NCBI GenBank assembly: GCA_963559585.1
Contig: CAUWLJ010000007.1
Span: 3,736-67,735, forward strand
Length of the DNA: 64,000 bases
Origin: Eisenbergiella sp963559585
Lineage (GTDB): Bacteria; Bacillota; Clostridia; Lachnospirales; Lachnospiraceae
Direction: 5' to 3'
Shown here: piece by piece, positions 59,444 through 64,000 of the stretch
How positions within the stretch are numbered: position 1 is the stretch's first letter
How the letters are laid out: every line of letters begins with the position of its first letter
Program-made: the position numbers and the translations under genes
The notes under the pieces: model-generated
What the model was told of the DNA's origin: nothing
Databases searched by the model: none
Seen by the model: only the letters and a program-made list of their open reading frames with translations

Positions 59444-61234
59444 ATGGCGGAATCAATGAAGGGAATGAAGAGGACCCACCGCTGCGGAGAGCTGTCCGCA
59501 GCCAATGTGGGCCAGACCGTCACTGTGATGGGATGGGTGGCGAAGCAGAGAAATAAGGGTGGTATTATTTTTGTGGATCTGCGGGACAGAAGCGGCATCC
59601 TTCAGGTGATCTTTGAGGAGAGCGACGCGGGAGCGGAGGGCTTTGCGAAGGCGGAGCGGATGCGCAGCGAGTATGTGGTAGCTGTGACCGGAAAGGTGGA
59701 GCGCAGAAGCGGGGCTGTGAATGAGAATCTGGCTACGGGAGAGATTGAGATCCGTGCCAATGAGACCCGTATCCTTTCCGAGGCGCTTACTCCTCCCTTC
59801 CAGATCGAGGAGGATTCCAAGACCAAGGAGGAGCTTCGCTTAAAATACCGTTATCTGGATCTGCGCAGGCCCGATCTGCAGAGCAAGATCATGCTGAGAA
59901 GCAGGATCACCATGGCGGTGAGGGAGTTTATGACGAAGGAAGGCTTCCTGGAGATCGAGACTCCCATGCTGAACAAGTCCACTCCTGAGGGAGCCAGAGA
60001 CTACCTGGTGCCCAGCCGTGTGCATCCCGGCAATTTCTATGCCCTGCCCCAGTCCCCTCAGATCTTCAAGCAGCTTCTGATGTGCGGAGGATATGACCGG
60101 TATTTTCAGATTGCCAGATGCTTCAGGGACGAGGATCTGCGGGCAGACAGACAGCCGGAATTTACCCAGATCGACATGGAGCTGTCCTTTGTGGATGCGG
60201 AGGATGTGATGGAGGTCAATGAAAGGCTTCTGAAATACATCTGTAAGGAGGCCATCGGCCTGGAGGTGCAGCTTCCCATCCGCCGTATGCCCTGGATTGA
60301 GGCCATGAACCGTTTTGGTTCAGACAAACCGGACACCCGTTTTGGCCTGGAGCTGCAGGATGTATCGGAAGTGGTGGCAGGCTGCGGCTTCGGCGTGTTC
60401 ACAGGCGCGCTGGAGAACGGCGGTTCCGTGCGCGGCATCAACGTGAAGGGACAGGCCGCCATGCCCAGAAAGAAGATCGACGCTCTGGTGGAGTTTGCCA
60501 GGGGGTACGGCGCCAAGGGGCTGGCCTATCTGAGCATACAGCCGGACGGCACATACAAGTCCTCCTTTGCCAAGTTCATGACGGAGGAACAGCTTGCCGC
60601 ACTGTCTGCGGCTATGGGAGGAGAACCGGGAGACCTGCTTCTCTTTGCGGCGGATAAGGACAGTATTGTATACAACGTTCTGGGCGGGCTTCGTCTGGAG
60701 CTGGGAAAACAGCTGGATCTCATTGACAACAGCCGTTTCGACTTCCTGTGGGTGACGGAGTTTCCGCTGTTTGAGTGGAGCGAGGAGGAGAACCGCTTCG
60801 TGGCCATGCACCATCCCTTCACCATGCCTATGGAGGAGGATCTGCACCTTCTGGAGACCGACCCCGGCAAAATGCGGGCCAAAGCCTACGATATTGTCCT
60901 GAACGGAACGGAGCTGGGCGGCGGAAGCGTGAGAATTTCCGACGACCGGATTCAGGAGCGGATGTTTGAGGCCCTGGGCTTCACCAAAGAGAGCGCCTAT
61001 GAGCGTTTCGGCTTCCTGCTGGATGCTTTCAAATACGGTGTCCCCCCTCACGCAGGGCTGGCCTACGGCCTGGACCGCCTTGTGATGCTGCTCACCGGAG
61101 CGGAGAGCATCCGGGAAGTGATCGCCTTCCCCAAGGTGAAGGATGCCTCCTGCCTCATGTCCGAGGCACCCAATGTGGTGGATCAGAAGCAGCTGGATGA
61201 ATTGGGAATTGCGGTCGTAAAGACGGAAAATTAA
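59444..61234 (+). CDS. aspS: Aspartyl-tRNA synthetase, bacterial type
   Basis: A 596-residue class II enzyme. An N-terminal OB-fold (VTVMGWVAKQRNKGGIIFVDLRDRSG) precedes the core with SPQIFKQLLMCGGYDRYFQI, motif 2 RCFRDEDLRADRQPEF near residue 225, the bacterial GAD insertion (about 290-415) and motif 3 GLAYGLDRLVMLL near 545. ATG at 59444 is chosen because GGAGG lies five bases upstream. Whether it also charges tRNA-Asn cannot be told from this window. Confidence 0.95.
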   Translation: MAESMKGMKRTHRCGELSAANVGQTVTVMGWVAKQRNKGGIIFVDLRDRSGILQVIFEESDAGAEGFAKAERMRSEYVVAVTGKVERRSGAVNENLATGEIEIRANETRILSEALTPPFQIEEDSKTKEELRLKYRYLDLRRPDLQSKIMLRSRITMAVREFMTKEGFLEIETPMLNKSTPEGARDYLVPSRVHPGNFYALPQSPQIFKQLLMCGGYDRYFQIARCFRDEDLRADRQPEFTQIDMELSFVDAEDVMEVNERLLKYICKEAIGLEVQLPIRRMPWIEAMNRFGSDKPDTRFGLELQDVSEVVAGCGFGVFTGALENGGSVRGINVKGQAAMPRKKIDALVEFARGYGAKGLAYLSIQPDGTYKSSFAKFMTEEQLAALSAAMGGEPGDLLLFAADKDSIVYNVLGGLRLELGKQLDLIDNSRFDFLWVTEFPLFEWSEEENRFVAMHHPFTMPMEEDLHLLETDPGKMRAKAYDIVLNGTELGGGSVRISDDRIQERMFEALGFTKESAYERFGFLLDAFKYGVPPHAGLAYGLDRLVMLLTGAESIREVIAFPKVKDASCLMSEAPNVVDQKQLDELGIAVVKTEN

Positions 61235-61250
61235 GAAATTAAAAAATGAA

Positions 61251-61291
61251 ACGGAGGGAAATGCATCGCCGGCACTTCCCTCCGTCTTTTT
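61251..61291 (+). terminator. Terminator after aspS
   Basis: ACGGAGGGAA (61251-61260) pairs perfectly with TTCCCTCCGT (61276-61285), followed by five T. It separates convergent genes. Confidence 0.9.
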
Positions 61292-61325
61292 ACCCTGACG
61301 GCTTCGTTTGAATATTCCCTGCCTC

Positions 61326-62708
61326 TTATTCTGTCTCCAGATCTGACTCCGCTCTGTTTACGAACACCCTGAAATCATCATATTCAATGGCGTTGTACTC
61401 CTCATCATATGGCGCATAGAATTCCTCCGTCTGCCCTTCCATATAGTCATGCAGATAGCTTGAAGCGAAGCCGACAGGCTTTCCATCCTGATAGAACACG
61501 CAGACCAGCTCCAGGTCTGTGATCGGGACGGGGGCATTGCTGGTGATGGAGGCAAGCACCCCTCTATCGCTGCTTCTGTCCGCCTCTACAACAATATCCT
61601 TGCTGTAGTTGGTGATGACAGGGCTGTCCAGATTAAAATAATCGCGGCTGCGCGCATAGATTTCCACGCTGTAATGATCGTAAGGAAGCGGCTCATAGTC
61701 CCGGTCGTGCGGGGCTGAAACCAACAGGGCCGCTTCGCCGCCGGAGGCCGCGCAGGCCCAGAGATAACCGTTCCTGCGGGAAACCAGATCCCCATCCTCA
61801 TCGAAATAAGTGACAATTACAGAGAAATCCACCTCCTTCGGGTTGAGGTTCCTGAAGGTGAGAACAATGCCGGAGGGGATACGGCTGTCCGTGCAGGAAA
61901 CCTGCTCCATCAGTTCATCGCTGATCAGCAGCTCATCAGTGGAAGGAATGTGAGGCTCCTTCACGAAATAGGGATCCTTACTGCTGCTAAAGCCTCCGGA
62001 AGCCGCTATATAGACGAGAACCGTAGTGACGATGGAAAGGATGGAAAGGATCAGTCCTGTGACGGCACATCCTTTTTTGGGATAGCCGTTGGTCAGGGCC
62101 ACAATCCCCAGGATCACAGCCACCACATCCAATACCAGACCGATCAGGAAAATGCCTGAAAAAAAACCGAAAATACCGAGAACCAGACACGCGATAGCCA
62201 GGCCGCCGGATTTTTTTGCGGCATTTACGCTGGCATATACATGGGGCTGGCCGGAGTCGGGACGGGGAGCTTCATAGGGAAAAGCCGTCTGCCCGTTTCC
62301 CATAGTCTGTGGGTTTTCAGCCTGTACCTTCTGGCAGTATTCATTCTGCGGATTTGGTGCGCCGGAGGGGTCAGGCTGCCGATTGGCAAAGCCTCCGGAA
62401 TTATCCCACCGGATCTCCTGGCTCCAGAAGGGATCCTCTCCGTCGGATTGAAAGCCATTCCCCCATTGGCTGGTGTGCCAAATATCATTTTCTGCATTTC
62501 CGCCTGCGGATGAACTCTGCGCTCCATTTTCCTGACCTGTCTGGGGGCAGGAACCGGAAAACCAGTTATCCGTATTGCTTCCATAGCCGTAATTGTTTGT
62601 GTATGTACCGCCGGTATTGTTTTCCGTGCCGCTGTCTCTCCAGAAATCCGGCGCTGTTCCTCCCGGTATCCCGGAGGTATCCGGGTTTTGTCTGTTCTGA
62701 TCGTCCAT
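61326..62708 (-). CDS. DUF4190-type membrane protein with disordered N-terminus
   Basis: A 460-residue protein. Residues ~1-165 are a disordered Gly/Asn/Gln/Ser-rich region with many aromatics (DNWFSGSCPQTGQ, WHTSQWGNGF). Two adjacent hydrophobic segments (about 172-235: LAIACLVLGIFGFFSGIFLI, VVAVILGIVAL, then LILSILSIVTTVLVYIAA) match DUF4190. The outer C-terminal ~210 residues contain beta-rich FxLYD-like repeats (GIVLTFRNLNPKEVDFSVIV, ASITSNAPVPITDLELVCVF). Likely an envelope protein of unknown function. The Gln/Asn-rich tail would be cytosolic. Confidence 0.75.
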   Translation of the reverse strand: MDDQNRQNPDTSGIPGGTAPDFWRDSGTENNTGGTYTNNYGYGSNTDNWFSGSCPQTGQENGAQSSSAGGNAENDIWHTSQWGNGFQSDGEDPFWSQEIRWDNSGGFANRQPDPSGAPNPQNEYCQKVQAENPQTMGNGQTAFPYEAPRPDSGQPHVYASVNAAKKSGGLAIACLVLGIFGFFSGIFLIGLVLDVVAVILGIVALTNGYPKKGCAVTGLILSILSIVTTVLVYIAASGGFSSSKDPYFVKEPHIPSTDELLISDELMEQVSCTDSRIPSGIVLTFRNLNPKEVDFSVIVTYFDEDGDLVSRRNGYLWACAASGGEAALLVSAPHDRDYEPLPYDHYSVEIYARSRDYFNLDSPVITNYSKDIVVEADRSSDRGVLASITSNAPVPITDLELVCVFYQDGKPVGFASSYLHDYMEGQTEEFYAPYDEEYNAIEYDDFRVFVNRAESDLETE

Positions 62709-62958
62709 GTTTCCCTCACATTCTGCCGTGTAAGCGGCTTTTCATCAGGGAGAGCGTGATAGGGACGTCTCCCTGTATTTTTTCATTATAAATTAGAAAC
62801 GACTTTTTGACTATATGGAAAATCTTAAAAAAATTTTCATTTTTTATTAAGCAAAATATCGTTTTGCATCTGCTATACTTTTTGACAGGATAGAGTATAT
62901 GCGGAAAGATATATTTGAAAATACGGTTTGATATATAAAATGAGGGGATGGACGGAAG

Positions 62959-63729
62959 ATGGCACAGAGAAAGGAAATGGAGCTGATTGATATATCGGCC
63001 TGGGAGGACAGGCCGGTGCAGAGGAGAAGAAGCCGGGAGGAGCTCCTGAACAGACGGAGGAAGCGCCGCAGGCAGAGAAGGCTGGCAAGGGCGCTGGCGG
63101 CCTTCTGCCTGCTGGCGGTGGCGGCTTTCGTGGGTTTTGCAGGCTTCCGTCTGTTTTCTTTTCTGAGGGACAGGCTGGAGGGCTGGGAGACCGGAATGCT
63201 GTGGGAGGGCGCTGCCCCGGAGAACATTTCTGAGAAACCGGAGATTGTGGAGGAGCTTCTTACCCCCAATCCCTATTCCAGGCCGGGTGAGAGACTTCCC
63301 GAGGTGAACAATATTTTCATTCATTATACGGCCAATCAGGGAACCTCCGCCCGGCAGAACAGAAGCTATTTTGAGAATCTGGGCCTTACAGGGGAGACCT
63401 CGGCCAGCGCCCACTTCGTCATCGGCTATGAGGGAGAGATCATTCAGTGCCTTCCTCTGGACGAGATCGGGTATGCGGTGAAATCGAGAAATTATGATTC
63501 CATATCTATAGAATGCTGCTATCTGTCCCCGGATGGGGAGTTTACCAGCCAGACCTATGAGTCCCTGCTTGCGCTGACGGGCTGGCTTTTGAAGGAATAC
63601 AGGCTGTCCCCCTCGGACGTGCTGCGCCATTACGACGAGGGCGGCAAGCTCTGTCCCTTATATTATGTGGAGCATCAGGAGGCATGGGAGAAGTTTCTGC
63701 GTGATCTGGAGGATTATATCGGGGCCTGA
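62959..63729 (+). CDS. Membrane-anchored N-acetylmuramoyl-L-alanine amidase
   Basis: A 256-residue protein. A very basic cytosolic N-terminus (RRKRRRQRRLAR, about 32-43) is followed by one membrane helix (about 44-68) and an extracytoplasmic amidase_2 domain: NNIFIHYTANQG (zinc His near 115), SASAHFVIGYEGEIIQCLPL (second zone, His near 150), NYDSISIECCYL and VLRHYDEGGKLCPLYY (zinc His and Cys). It should cleave the amide between N-acetylmuramic acid and stem peptides, perhaps at a defined envelope site. ATG at 62959 follows GGGGATGGACGG. Confidence 0.85.
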   Translation: MAQRKEMELIDISAWEDRPVQRRRSREELLNRRRKRRRQRRLARALAAFCLLAVAAFVGFAGFRLFSFLRDRLEGWETGMLWEGAAPENISEKPEIVEELLTPNPYSRPGERLPEVNNIFIHYTANQGTSARQNRSYFENLGLTGETSASAHFVIGYEGEIIQCLPLDEIGYAVKSRNYDSISIECCYLSPDGEFTSQTYESLLALTGWLLKEYRLSPSDVLRHYDEGGKLCPLYYVEHQEAWEKFLRDLEDYIGA

Positions 63730-63753
63730 GAGCGGGGCGGGCTTTGGGAAAGG

Positions 63754-63960
63754 CGGAAAAATTGATCGAAGCGGGACTTGTACGGCTGCTGAAGCGGGGA
63801 GACAGGCATTTGGTCAGATTTATGGGCTGTACCGTGACAGAGCTGTAAGGACGGCGTTCTGCCTGGCAGGAAACAGGCGGCAGGATGCTGCCGGAAGGCT
63901 GGAGGAGAGTGAGGGGGCAGAGCAGATCCGCAGAAGGCTTATACCTTTTGTAACAGTTCA
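63754..63960 (+). pseudogene. ECF sigma factor N-terminal remnant, frameshifted
   Basis: One frame from a TTG at 63754 reads KAEKLIEAGLVRLLKRGDRH, a typical ECF sigma start, then loses frame and ends TVTEL. From about 63800 another frame continues FGQIYGLYRDRAVRTAFCLA, the conserved sigma-2 region, before degenerating (GNRRQDAAGRLEE). A four-base loss near 63808 would explain the shift. The sigma-4 part is not in the window. Confidence 0.5.
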
Positions 63961-63978
63961 GCCCGCGCCCATTCGCAA

Positions 63979-63997
63979 AACGCCCCTACGGGGCTTT
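63979..63997 (+). terminator. Short hairpin with T-run at the window edge
   Basis: GCCCC and GGGGC around TAC, followed by TTT. It could be a terminator, or part of a repeat cut by the window end. Confidence 0.4.
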
Positions 63998-64000
63998 CCG

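Overview
This window looks like chromosome of a strictly anaerobic, gut-type Clostridia bacterium, most likely a Lachnospiraceae (Clostridium cluster XIVa) relative. The evidence is a monomeric pyruvate:ferredoxin oxidoreductase beside a ferredoxin-like [FeFe] hydrogenase, a HrcA/CIRCE-type groESL operon, type-2 pyrF, HemZ, DUF1540 and C_GCAxxG_C_C proteins, AGGAGG-type ribosome binding sites, and the conserved Firmicutes blocks infC-rpmI-rplT and apt-relA-MBL-hemZ//hisS-aspS. Housekeeping DNA reads GC-rich. Three stretches are visibly AT-richer and look acquired: about 15.2-18.4 kb, 32.5-33.6 kb and 51-56.4 kb.

Layout: 0-9.4 kb holds a HAD phosphatase, an MFS transporter, a VanY-like carboxypeptidase, a SEC-C protein and a redox/sulfur cluster (C_GCAxxG protein, Crp/Fnr regulator, thioredoxin, rhodanese, CoA-disulfide-reductase-like flavoprotein with rhodanese tail), ending in a LysR regulator. 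9.4-15 kb is the energy core: PFOR with a structured leader, then a [FeFe] hydrogenase with its own hairpin-rich leader. 15.2-18.4 kb is a ruined type I restriction-modification locus (hsdM, hsdS, hsdR and integrase fragments). Between the hsdS and hsdR fragments sits an intact three-gene cassette: DUF3990 ADP-ribosyltransferase-like protein, unknown protein, NADAR ADP-ribose-processing protein. 18.5-26.5 kb holds thrS, a GT-C membrane protein with in-frame 36-bp repeats, and a cobalamin-riboswitch-controlled uptake operon (btuFCD-like plus a PduO-like adenosyltransferase). 26.6-32.5 kb holds two kinds of dispersed repeat, a DUF1540 protein, a Cys-type sulfatase, a GNAT protein, the L20-type leader with infC-rpmI-rplT, and pyrF. 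32.5-33.5 kb is a second ART-like gene with a small partner.

33.7-43.5 kb carries an AraC regulator, an acyltransferase, a Cof-type HAD phosphatase, a PHP phosphoesterase, an ABC-F ATPase, CIRCE-groESL, a YdcF protein and apt. 43.6-48.4 kb carries relA, an MBL hydrolase and hemZ. In many Firmicutes hisS-aspS follow hemZ directly. Here about 9.6 kb intervenes: a solitary serine recombinase, a short inverted-repeat-flanked segment with a promoter-like signal, a surface-glycan cassette (two GlfT2-type galactofuranosyltransferases, LicD-, LicA- and LicC-like phosphocholine genes, an IspD/TarI-like cytidylyltransferase, a gutted UDP-galactopyranose mutase), an Rpn-family nuclease and a small ribbon-helix-helix protein. 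After hisS-aspS come a DUF4190-type membrane protein, a membrane-anchored amidase and a frameshifted ECF sigma factor at the edge.

The most novel-looking content is the ART/NADAR cassette inside the dead restriction locus, echoed by the unrelated-looking second ART gene at 32.5 kb. Next come the possible recombinase-switched promoter in front of the phosphocholine/galactofuranose glycan operon, and the ~140-bp terminator-containing dispersed repeat present in two copies. All functional statements rest on reading motifs by eye; no database search was run.
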